Below the pieces are notes generated by a model. It worked only from the letters and a program-made list of their open reading frames with translations. It was not told where the DNA came from and ran no database searches. Below, in pieces: positions 1-4,800 of a stretch of 8,358 bases of DNA. Position 1 is the first letter of the stretch; each line of letters opens with the position of its first letter. This DNA comes from an uncultured Synechococcus sp. Its GTDB lineage: Bacteria > Cyanobacteriota > Cyanobacteriia > PCC-6307 > Cyanobiaceae. The position numbers and the translations under genes were made by a program. The stretch is from assembly GCA_913040905.1 (NCBI GenBank), contig CAJWIC010000051.1:1-8358 (forward strand). The letters are read 5' to 3'.

Positions 1-3
1 AAA

Positions 4-57
4 GAGGCAGGAAAGAACCTTTGGTGATCCCCATCACCCGGCCAAGAAACCTGCCTC
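4..57 (-). ncRNA. Nested inverted repeat: possible small RNA or structured leader
   Basis: The arms GAGGCAGG (4-11) and CCTGCCTC (50-57) are perfectly complementary. Inside them GGTGAT (23-28) pairs with ATCACC (33-38) around a CCCC loop, with an extra CC/GG pair (18-19 with 40-41). Read on the minus strand, the outer stem is followed by TTT at the window edge, as in a terminated short RNA. A -10-like element and an NtcA box lie just upstream in that direction. The alternative is a leader and start of a protein gene, since an ATG (34 to 32) sits at the edge of the inner loop. Which one holds depends on sequence left of the window. Confidence 0.3.
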
Positions 58-90
58 ACATTATTTACACCACATCTAGTGGTTTTGCAT
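58..90 (-). promoter_or_regulatory. Possible NtcA-activated promoter, leftward
   Basis: Read on the minus strand, 67 to 60 is TAAATAAT, an AT-rich -10-like element in otherwise GC-rich DNA. It starts about 23 bases downstream of the GTA-N8-TAC box at 91-104. Class II NtcA promoters carry the box about 22-23 bases before a TAN3T -10, centred near -41.5. The fit is good in distance but imperfect in the -10 letters: AATAAT matches TATAAT in 5 of 6 positions, but with a 25-base spacer. The start point would fall near 53-57. Confidence 0.4.
69..86 (+). terminator. Weak terminator-like hairpin
   Basis: ACCAC (69-73) pairs with GTGGT (79-83) around a 5-base loop, followed by a run of four T (83-86). 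The five-pair stem and short T-run make this weak. It could end a plus-strand transcript entering from the left edge, but it also sits inside the proposed leftward promoter spacer and may be coincidence. Confidence 0.2.
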
Positions 91-104
91 GTATCGGCCC
101 CTAC
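91..104. promoter_or_regulatory. NtcA-type binding site (GTA-N8-TAC)
   Basis: GTA at 91-93 and TAC at 102-104 are separated by exactly eight bases, the consensus for NtcA, the global nitrogen regulator of cyanobacteria. The site is symmetric, so strand is inferred from the -10-like element to its left; no -10-like sequence lies at the matching distance on the right. About one such six-base match is expected by chance in a window this size and composition, so the support comes from its intergenic place and spacing. Confidence 0.45.
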
Positions 105-110
105 AGGTAG

Positions 111-128
111 TGGATTGCATGCAATCCA
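111..128. repeat. 18-bp perfect palindrome
   Basis: TGGATTGCATGCAATCCA reads identically on both strands with no central spacer. It lies about 22 bp (two helical turns, centre to centre) upstream of the NtcA-type box as seen from the leftward promoter. Its core TTGCATG (115-121) recurs at 85-91. The form suits a dimeric regulator's operator better than a terminator, because there is no loop or T-run. The binding protein is unknown. Confidence 0.5.
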
Positions 129-182
129 GGGATGCCGGGCGTGGAGATGGGGACTGGCGAAGCAAAGCTCTTCACCAGTGGT

Positions 183-201
183 TTGGCAACCCGCTTGCCA
201 A
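183..201 (-). terminator. Hairpin just after the 66-aa gene
   Basis: TTGGCAA (183-189) and TTGCCAA (195-201) form a seven-pair stem with a five-base loop, 4 bases past the stop codon of the minus-strand gene 206-406. There is no T-run after it, so it may act as an RNA 3'-end stabiliser or weak terminator rather than a classical intrinsic terminator. Confidence 0.3.
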
Positions 202-205
202 CAAC

Positions 206-406
206 TCAGCTGGACTCGGCTTTCGCCTTTCTGGACGACTTGCCCTCGAGAAGCTCCAGCAGGGCTTCCATCTGAGCCATGACGCCGCGGACTTCACCAG
301 ATTCCGGCAGCAGACCGTCCTCCATGACGCCCTGATGCATCTCCCTCAGCTCCTGACGGATGTAGCGCAGGTGACTGACGACTTGCTCGCGTTTCGACTG
401 CGACAT
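206..406 (-). CDS. Small helical hypothetical protein (66 aa)
   Basis: I do not recognise a named family. The 66-residue product begins MSQSKREQVV, is rich in Glu, Gln, Leu and Arg, and has no signal peptide or membrane segment. Residues about 4-28 and 38-55 look like two amphipathic helices separated by a short DGLLPES turn, suggesting a small helical hairpin or coiled-coil protein. The C-terminal tail (GKSSRKAKAESS) is charged and probably disordered. ATG at 406 is chosen because it gives a compact polar protein; no clear Shine-Dalgarno precedes it. A perfect TTGACA on the minus strand (453 to 448) lies upstream but lacks a convincing -10 at the right distance. The overlapping plus-strand frame (89-412) is irregular in composition and judged a shadow. 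Coding status rests on composition only. Confidence 0.6.
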   Translation of the reverse strand: MSQSKREQVVSHLRYIRQELREMHQGVMEDGLLPESGEVRGVMAQMEALLELLEGKSSRKAKAESS

Positions 407-604
407 CGATAACAGGACATTTCACCCATCCCTTTTACCCCATGATGTGTCAAGCCGAGTTCGCAGCGGGCGGCTCCCTGCTCCCGGGCTGGCCGCGAGG
501 CTGAGCACAGAAAACGTCAGCAGAGCCTCCGGGCGAACCAGCACCGTCACCATCACAACGATGCCAAGGCCCAAGTATCGACCGATCAGGGTCTTAAAGA
601 ACGA
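407..604. other. Intergenic stretch between the 66-aa gene and tRNA-Ala
   Basis: About 200 bases with no recognisable gene. A minus-strand frame ending at 422 encodes a hydrophobic stretch (around LGLGIVVMVTVLV) but its only ATG starts are inside the tRNA or in the middle of the hydrophobic segment, so it is not called. A TTGACA hexamer on the minus strand lies at 453-448. No T-rich terminator for the tRNA is evident. Confidence 0.5.
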
Positions 605-677
605 TGGAGAATAGGGGATTCGAACCCCTGACCTCTGCGGTGCGATCACAGCGCTCTACCAACTGAGCTAATTCCCC
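605..677 (-). tRNA. tRNA-Ala (anticodon CGC)
   Basis: A full 73-base cloverleaf folds on the minus strand. The acceptor stem GGGGAAT/ATTCTCC contains the G3-U70 wobble pair that identifies alanine tRNAs, with A73 as discriminator. The D-arm is GCTC-8-GAGC, the anticodon stem CTGTG/CGCAG, the variable loop five bases, and the T-arm AGGGG-TTCGAAT-CCCCT. The anticodon loop ATCGCAC gives CGC at 644 to 642 (decoding GCG). CCA is not encoded, as is common in cyanobacteria. A CTGACA hexamer on the minus strand (718 to 713) could be a -35, but the -10 is poor. Confidence 0.95.
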
Positions 678-730
678 GCAGAGCCACGCTAACGCTGAGC
701 CACACTTGCCTTGTCAGGCGCGATGCAGTG

Positions 731-958
731 ATGACCACCGCTCCAGGATCAGCCACCCCGATCACCCCCGAGCGCCTGGCGCAGTTTGATGAGGCGTCCA
801 TCGCCGAGCTGGCGAGGCGACTGGATGATGATGACTACCCGACTCCGTTTGCAGGGTTGTCGGACTGGCACCTGCTCCGGGCCCTGGCGATCCACCGCCC
901 CGAGCTGACAGCCCCCTACGTCCACCTGGTGGATCAGGAACCGTTTGATGAGGACTGA
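731..958 (+). CDS. DUF2555-like small cyanobacterial protein (75 aa)
   Basis: The 75-residue acidic product has the pattern I associate with the DUF2555 family of small cyanobacterial proteins: an ITPERLAQF segment (11-19), a predicted helix IAELARRLDDDDY (24-36), then a DWHLLRALAIHRPEL block (45-59) and a YVHLVD tail. There is no membrane segment or signal peptide, so it is probably cytosolic; its function is unknown. ATG at 731 is preferred over the GTG at 728 directly before it. It follows the divergent tRNA by 53 bases and its last 11 bases overlap the start of coaBC, so the two are very probably co-transcribed and translationally coupled. Family assignment is from memory of the motif pattern; coding status is strong because of the overlap and composition. 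Confidence 0.75.
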   Translation: MTTAPGSATPITPERLAQFDEASIAELARRLDDDDYPTPFAGLSDWHLLRALAIHRPELTAPYVHLVDQEPFDED

Positions 959-2255
959 GGTCTCCACACCTCTGAGGGGGCGCAGGCTGCTGGTGGCCGT
1001 CAGCGGCAGCATTGCTGCGGTGAAGACGCCCTTGCTGGTCAGTGGCCTGGTGAAGGCAGGGGCTGAGGTCCGCTGCCTGGTGACCCCTAGTGCCGCCAGG
1101 TTGGTGAGTCCGCTTGCCCTGGCGACCCTGAGTCGTCATCGCTGTTATCAGGAGGATGACGAATGGGATTCCTCCTGCAGTCGCCCCCTGCACATCGAGC
1201 TGGCGGAGTGGGCTGAGCTCGTGCTGGTCGCACCGTTGAGTGCCACCAGTCTCAGTCGCTGGAGCCAGGGATCAGCCGAAGGTCTGCTCGCCAGCGTGCT
1301 CCTGGCTTGCGAATGTCCGGTGTTGGCCGCCATCGCGATGAACACGGCGATGTGGAACCATCCCGCGGTTCAGAGGAACTGGCAGGTCGTGCAGACCTTC
1401 CCAGGCGTCGTTCCGTTGGTGCCCCAGCCAGGCCTGCTGGCCTGCGATCGCCTTGGTGACGGGCGCATGGCGGATCCGAGCATGATCGAGCTGGCGGCCA
1501 GCAGCCTGTTCAGCCGCAGTGATGCTGAACCTGTCTCCACGCAGGACTGGAGCGGCCGCCGACTGCTGGTGACGGCGGGCCCGACCGTTGAGCCGATTGA
1601 TCAGGCCCGTCTGATCACCAACCGCAGCAGTGGGGCGATGGGGGTGTTGCTGGCCCAGGCGGCGCGTTTGCGGGGGGCTGAGGTTGTGTTGGTGCATGGC
1701 CCCTTGCAGGTGCCGGAGCCCTGGTTGGAATCCCTGCACTGTCACCCGGTCCAATGCGCTGCGGAGATGCAGGCGGTGTTGGAGCAGCAGCAGGCTGATG
1801 CCGATGCGATCGCCATGGCGGCAGCTGTCGCTGACCTTCGTCGCGGGGCCGGTACCGATGCTTCCGTAACGGGTAAAGCCGCCAAAGCGGACCTGGCGGT
1901 CCACCTCTCGGATGGCTGGGAGCTGGTGCCCGATCTCCTGCAGGGATTAGCGGCTCGGCGTCCGACGCAGCAGTTGATTCTTGGATTTGCTGCCTTGACC
2001 GGTGAGGACGCTGAGCTTCTGCGTCGCGGCGAGGAGAAGCGTCTCCGCAAAGGCTGCGATCTGATGCTGGTCAATCCCATTGATCGACCCGGTCAGGGGT
2101 TTGGCCAAGGCCGAAACGGTGGCTGGCTTGTGGGGGACGGCTGGTCGAAGCAATTGCCGGTGACCGGAAAATTGCAGTTGGCCCATCAGCTGCTGGATGC
2201 TCTCCTGGCGGTCAGGCAGCCATCCCCATCGAGTCCTGTCCCAGCAGGTCAATGA
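948..2255 (+). CDS. coaBC: CoaBC: phosphopantothenoylcysteine decarboxylase / phosphopantothenate-cysteine ligase
   Basis: This bifunctional enzyme joins 4'-phosphopantothenate to cysteine (CoaB) and decarboxylates the product to 4'-phosphopantetheine (CoaC), two steps of coenzyme A synthesis in the cytosol. The 435-residue protein has the usual family length and order. The N-terminal FMN-binding CoaC half (about 10-190) shows VAVSGSIAAVK (17-26), the catalytic His in HIELAEW (H82), APLSATSLSRW (the PASANT-type motif), AMNTAMW (130-136) and the active-site Cys in LACDRLGDGRM (C166). The CoaB half (about 203-425) shows TAGPTVEPID, ITNRSSGAMG (223-232), AAAVAD and LILGFAA. ATG at 948 is chosen over TTG at 945; both overlap the upstream DUF2555-like gene. 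The 3' end overlaps the convergent hypothetical gene by 44 bp. No terminator is visible at the end. Confidence 0.96.
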   Translation: MRTEVSTPLRGRRLLVAVSGSIAAVKTPLLVSGLVKAGAEVRCLVTPSAARLVSPLALATLSRHRCYQEDDEWDSSCSRPLHIELAEWAELVLVAPLSATSLSRWSQGSAEGLLASVLLACECPVLAAIAMNTAMWNHPAVQRNWQVVQTFPGVVPLVPQPGLLACDRLGDGRMADPSMIELAASSLFSRSDAEPVSTQDWSGRRLLVTAGPTVEPIDQARLITNRSSGAMGVLLAQAARLRGAEVVLVHGPLQVPEPWLESLHCHPVQCAAEMQAVLEQQQADADAIAMAAAVADLRRGAGTDASVTGKAAKADLAVHLSDGWELVPDLLQGLAARRPTQQLILGFAALTGEDAELLRRGEEKRLRKGCDLMLVNPIDRPGQGFGQGRNGGWLVGDGWSKQLPVTGKLQLAHQLLDALLAVRQPSPSSPVPAGQ

Positions 2256-2559
2256 AGGTGCGCAGCTGAAGCCTGGGGATGTAGGGCCAACCGCCGCTCT
2301 TCTCCATGGTCTGCAGCAGGGAGAACAACTTCTGGCGATTCTCCGGAAGGCTCTGACGGAAGGGACCCTCCTGCACGTCGCGATGCACCCCCTCAAGCTC
2401 CCTCAGCAGCAGGAGCAGATTGTCGGGGCTGTTCTTGTGCTGATCCGCGATCGCGCGCAGTTCCTGCAGCAGTGGTGCCAGCCGATCGTGGAGGGGTTGT
2501 TGCTCTTGGCTGTCCACAGGTCGTCTGAAAGATGTTGAGAGCTGCAAAAGGCTAGCCAT
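2212..2559 (-). CDS. Conserved-looking hypothetical protein (115 aa), convergent with coaBC
   Basis: I do not recognise a named family. The 115-residue product starts MASLLQLSTSFRRP and is mostly helical and charged: about 23-42 (LHDRLAPLLQELRAIADQ), 46-60 (a Leu-rich helix) and 74-88 (ENRQKLFSLLQTMEK). A GGWPYIPRLQLRTFIDLLG segment (89-107) is the least repetitive and most motif-like part. There are no membrane segments or signal peptide. ATG at 2559 is preferred because the longer frame, to 2742, would run into psbO. An AAGGG lies about 15 bases upstream, rather far for a Shine-Dalgarno. Its 3' end overlaps coaBC by 44 bp on the opposite strand, and its start is divergent from psbO with a 79-bp spacer. 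The frame is well composed and judged real. Confidence 0.7.
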   Translation of the reverse strand: MASLLQLSTSFRRPVDSQEQQPLHDRLAPLLQELRAIADQHKNSPDNLLLLLRELEGVHRDVQEGPFRQSLPENRQKLFSLLQTMEKSGGWPYIPRLQLRTFIDLLGQDSMGMAA

Positions 2560-2638
2560 GAAGCCGGTTTGACCCTTGTAGGATCCGCGACTGACGGTGA
2601 TTTCCGTCTGTACAGCGTTCAGCCCTCCGGCTTCTCCC
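2560..2638. promoter_or_regulatory. Shared divergent promoter region of psbO and the 115-aa gene
   Basis: These 79 bases separate two divergent start codons and should hold the psbO promoter or its proximal part. TTGACC (2569-2574) is the best -35-like hexamer on the plus strand, but no good -10 lies 16-19 bases after it. GACGG (2593-2597) and CCGTC (2604-2608) form a small five-pair hairpin around a six-base loop that would be in the psbO leader. No clear Shine-Dalgarno precedes psbO. The psbO promoter may partly lie inside the divergent gene. Confidence 0.35.
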
Positions 2639-3469
2639 ATGCGCATCCGTCCTCTGCTGGCCGTCGTGCTGGCGCTCTGCCTCGCTTTCTTCACCACGGC
2701 CTGCAGTGGCGACAGTGAAGCCGTCCAGCGTGGCGGGTCCAACGTGACCTACGACGACATCCACAACACCGGTAAAGCCAACGATTGCCCCACCATCGGT
2801 GACTCCGCCCGGGGTTCGATCGCGCTGAGCGTGGGTGGCGGCTACGAACTGCGCGACATCTGCATGCATCCGGTCCAGGTGTACGCAAAGGAGGAGCCCA
2901 AGAATGCGCGTCAGCAGGCTGAATTCGTCGAGGGCAAGATCCTCACCCGTTACACCTCCAGTCTGGATGAGGTTTTCGGCGATCTGAAGGTGACTGAAGC
3001 CGGGCTCGAATTCCAGGAGAAAGGCGGTATCGACTTCCAGCCCATCACCGTTCTGGTGCCCGGCGGCGAGGAGTTCCCCTTCACCTTCTCCAGCAAGTCC
3101 CTCAAGGCAACGGCTGACGGTGCAGCTCTCACCACCAGCACGGACTTCGAAGGCACCTACCGCACCCCGAGCTACCGCACCAGTAACTTCATCGATCCCA
3201 AGGGTCGGGCCCTCACCACCGGCGTCCAGTACGCCCAGGGTCTGGTGGCGCTCGGCGGAGATGACGAGCAGCTTGAAAAGGACAACAACAAGCGCTACAT
3301 CGATGGAGTCGGCACGATGAGCTTCTCCATCACCAAGGTGGATCCTGAAACCGGTGAATTTGCAGGTGTGTTCAGCGCCATTCAGCCCTCCGATTCCGAC
3401 ATGGGCGGCCGTGAAGTGGTGGACATCAAGATCACCGGTGATCTCTACGGGCGTCTCGAAGAGGCCTGA
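2639..3469 (+). CDS. psbO: PsbO, photosystem II manganese-stabilising protein
   Basis: PsbO is the 33-kDa extrinsic lumenal subunit that shields and stabilises the Mn4CaO5 oxygen-evolving cluster of photosystem II. The 276-residue protein matches the family in length and blocks: VTYDDIHNTGKANDCP (36-51), the disulfide pair C50 and C75 (DICMHP), VYAKEEP (81-87), KILTRYTSSLDE, the very conserved GGIDFQPITVLVPGGEE (129-145), the TSTDFEGTYRTPSYR region, and QPSDSDMGG near the end. The N-terminus is an export signal (MRIR, then a hydrophobic run to about 20) ending in TTAC, a lipobox-like site with C22; a signal peptidase I site after SEA (26-28) is the alternative. ATG at 2639 is preferred over the upstream GTG or ATT-type extension from 2597 because it gives a proper signal peptide. 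It is divergent from the 115-aa gene and ends in a strong terminator, so it is probably monocistronic. Confidence 0.97.
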   Translation: MRIRPLLAVVLALCLAFFTTACSGDSEAVQRGGSNVTYDDIHNTGKANDCPTIGDSARGSIALSVGGGYELRDICMHPVQVYAKEEPKNARQQAEFVEGKILTRYTSSLDEVFGDLKVTEAGLEFQEKGGIDFQPITVLVPGGEEFPFTFSSKSLKATADGAALTTSTDFEGTYRTPSYRTSNFIDPKGRALTTGVQYAQGLVALGGDDEQLEKDNNKRYIDGVGTMSFSITKVDPETGEFAGVFSAIQPSDSDMGGREVVDIKITGDLYGRLEEA

Positions 3470-3499
3470 TCCGGGCGGTTGGCTAACGCCATGTCATCC

Positions 3500-3524
3500 G
3501 AGGGGCTGCGGCCCCTCTTTTTTT
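3500..3524 (+). terminator. Intrinsic terminator of psbO
   Basis: GAGGGGC (3500-3506) pairs perfectly with GCCCCTC (3511-3517) around a TGCG loop, followed directly by seven T (3518-3524). It lies 30 bases after the psbO stop codon and is the clearest terminator in the window. It separates psbO from the sat transcription unit. Confidence 0.93.
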
Positions 3525-3531
3525 GTGGCTG

Positions 3532-3559
3532 TTGTCAGGTGGTGATGATCTGGGAGAAT
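3532..3559 (+). promoter_or_regulatory. Probable promoter of sat
   Basis: TTGTCA (3532-3537; 5 of 6 to TTGACA) and GAGAAT (3554-3559; 4 of 6 to TATAAT) are spaced by 16 bases. They lie right after the psbO terminator and place a start point near 3566, leaving a leader of only about 15 bases before the sat ATG. No NtcA or other operator is recognised beside it. Confidence 0.45.
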
Positions 3560-3581
3560 CGCCCGGACTTCAGGCCTTGCC

Positions 3582-4754
3582 ATGACCGCCAGCGCACCTG
3601 CTTCTGCCCAGCGATCCGGTGTGATTGCCCCCTACGGCGGTTCCCTTGTGGATCTGATGGTGCCCGAGGCCGAGCGTGCGGCCGTCAAGGCCACGGCCAC
3701 CAAGTCGCTGGAATGCTCCGACCGCAACGCCTGCGATGTGGAACTGCTGGTGGTGGGTGGGTTCTCACCCCTGCGGGGCTTCATGCATCAGGAGGATTAC
3801 GACGCTGTTGTGAGCGGTCATCGTCTGGCGGCCGGTCAGTTGTTCGGTCTGCCGATCGTGATGGACACCGACCGCGATGATGTGGTGGTCGGCGACACGG
3901 TGTTGCTGACCTACAAGGGGCAAGACCTGGCCGTTCTGCAGGTGGAGGCCAAGTGGGAACCCAACAAGGTGGCCGAAGCCAAGGGGTGTTACGGCACCAC
4001 CTCGATTGAGCACCCTGCGGTGCGGATGATCACCATGGAGCGCAAGCGCTTCTACCTGGGAGGCAGCCTCAAAGGCCTCGAGCTGCCCCAGCGTGTCTTC
4101 CCCTGCAAGACACCGGCCGAGGTGCGAGCCGGTCTCCCCGATGGAGAGGACGTGGTGGCCTTCCAGTGCCGCAACCCGATCCACCGTGCCCACTACGAGC
4201 TGTTCACCCGCGCCCTGCACGCCCAGAACGTGAGCGAGAACGCCGTGGTGCTGGTCCATCCCACCTGTGGCCCCACCCAGCAGGACGACATCCCCGGCGC
4301 CGTCCGCTTCCAGACCTACGAACGCCTGGCCGCTGAGGTGAACAACGACCGGATCCGCTGGGCCTACCTGCCCTATGCCATGCACATGGCGGGTCCCCGC
4401 GAGGCCCTGCAGCACATGATCATCCGCCGTAACTACGGCTGCACCCACTTCATCATCGGTCGCGACATGGCGGGTTGTAAGTCCTCCCTCAGCGGTGACG
4501 ACTTCTACGGTCCTTACGACGCTCAGAACTTCGCCAAGGAGTGCGCACCCGAACTGACGATGGAAACGGTGCCCTCCTTGAACCTCGTCTACACCGAGGA
4601 AGAGGGATACGTCACAGCAGAACATGCCGAAGCCAGGGGCCTGCATGTGAAGAAGCTGAGCGGCACGCAGTTCCGCAAGATGCTGCGCGGCGGTGAAGAG
4701 ATCCCCGAGTGGTTCGCCTTCAAGAGCGTGGTCGAGGTGCTTCGGGCCGCCTGA
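3582..4754 (+). CDS. sat: ATP sulfurylase (sulfate adenylyltransferase)
   Basis: Sat catalyses ATP plus sulfate to adenosine 5'-phosphosulfate and pyrophosphate, the first step of assimilatory sulfate reduction in the cytosol. The 390-residue length fits the stand-alone bacterial type without an APS-kinase domain. The N-terminal PUA-like domain covers about 12-165 (GGFSPLRGFM, 59-68). The catalytic domain has the nucleotide-binding QCRNPIHRAHYEL (195-207; family QTRNP.HRAHE), the ATP-contacting GRDMAGC (293-299; family GRDHAG), and the C-terminal LRGGEEIPEWF (368-378; family LR.G..P..F). Met replaces the usual His of GRDHAG. ATG at 3582 is the natural start; no Shine-Dalgarno is evident. It follows the psbO terminator and its own probable promoter, and ftsH starts 46 bases downstream without an intervening terminator, so read-through into ftsH is likely. 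Confidence 0.97.
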   Translation: MTASAPASAQRSGVIAPYGGSLVDLMVPEAERAAVKATATKSLECSDRNACDVELLVVGGFSPLRGFMHQEDYDAVVSGHRLAAGQLFGLPIVMDTDRDDVVVGDTVLLTYKGQDLAVLQVEAKWEPNKVAEAKGCYGTTSIEHPAVRMITMERKRFYLGGSLKGLELPQRVFPCKTPAEVRAGLPDGEDVVAFQCRNPIHRAHYELFTRALHAQNVSENAVVLVHPTCGPTQQDDIPGAVRFQTYERLAAEVNNDRIRWAYLPYAMHMAGPREALQHMIIRRNYGCTHFIIGRDMAGCKSSLSGDDFYGPYDAQNFAKECAPELTMETVPSLNLVYTEEEGYVTAEHAEARGLHVKKLSGTQFRKMLRGGEEIPEWFAFKSVVEVLRAA

Positions 4755-4800
4755 TCCCTGAGAACCCGTTTAACATTCCTTCATCTGAGCGGCGAGAGCC

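Larger units (their letters stand above)
1..205. other. Signal-rich region without a convincing complete gene
   Basis: No reading frame here looks like a complete protein. The stretch holds, left to right, a nested inverted repeat, a short terminator-like hairpin, an NtcA-type box, an 18-bp perfect palindrome and a 7-bp-stem hairpin. An ATG on the minus strand at 34 to 32 opens a frame that runs out of the left edge after 11 codons, so the start of a leftward gene is possible. A plus-strand frame open from 3 to 110 could be the tail of a gene entering from the left, but nothing in it is recognisable. Confidence 0.5.

Noticed and set aside
89..412. 107-aa plus-strand frame across the left region
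   Set aside because: It starts upstream of the palindrome, runs antisense to the better 66-aa frame, and has no protein-like pattern.
1272..1904. 210-aa minus-strand open frame antisense to coaBC
   Set aside because: Shadow of coaBC; composition is His/Gln/Arg-rich and irregular, typical of a frame opposite a GC-rich gene.
2597..2638. Upstream extension of psbO
   Set aside because: It would place 14 non-signal residues before the MRIR signal peptide start, which is the usual form.
2560..2742. Longer N-terminus for the 115-aa minus-strand gene
   Set aside because: It would overlap the psbO signal peptide on the opposite strand and adds a low-complexity stretch; ATG at 2559 is more natural.
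3765..4646. 293-aa minus-strand open frame antisense to sat
   Set aside because: It mirrors the strongly conserved sat gene; long antisense frames are normal in GC-rich coding DNA and its product shows no domain.
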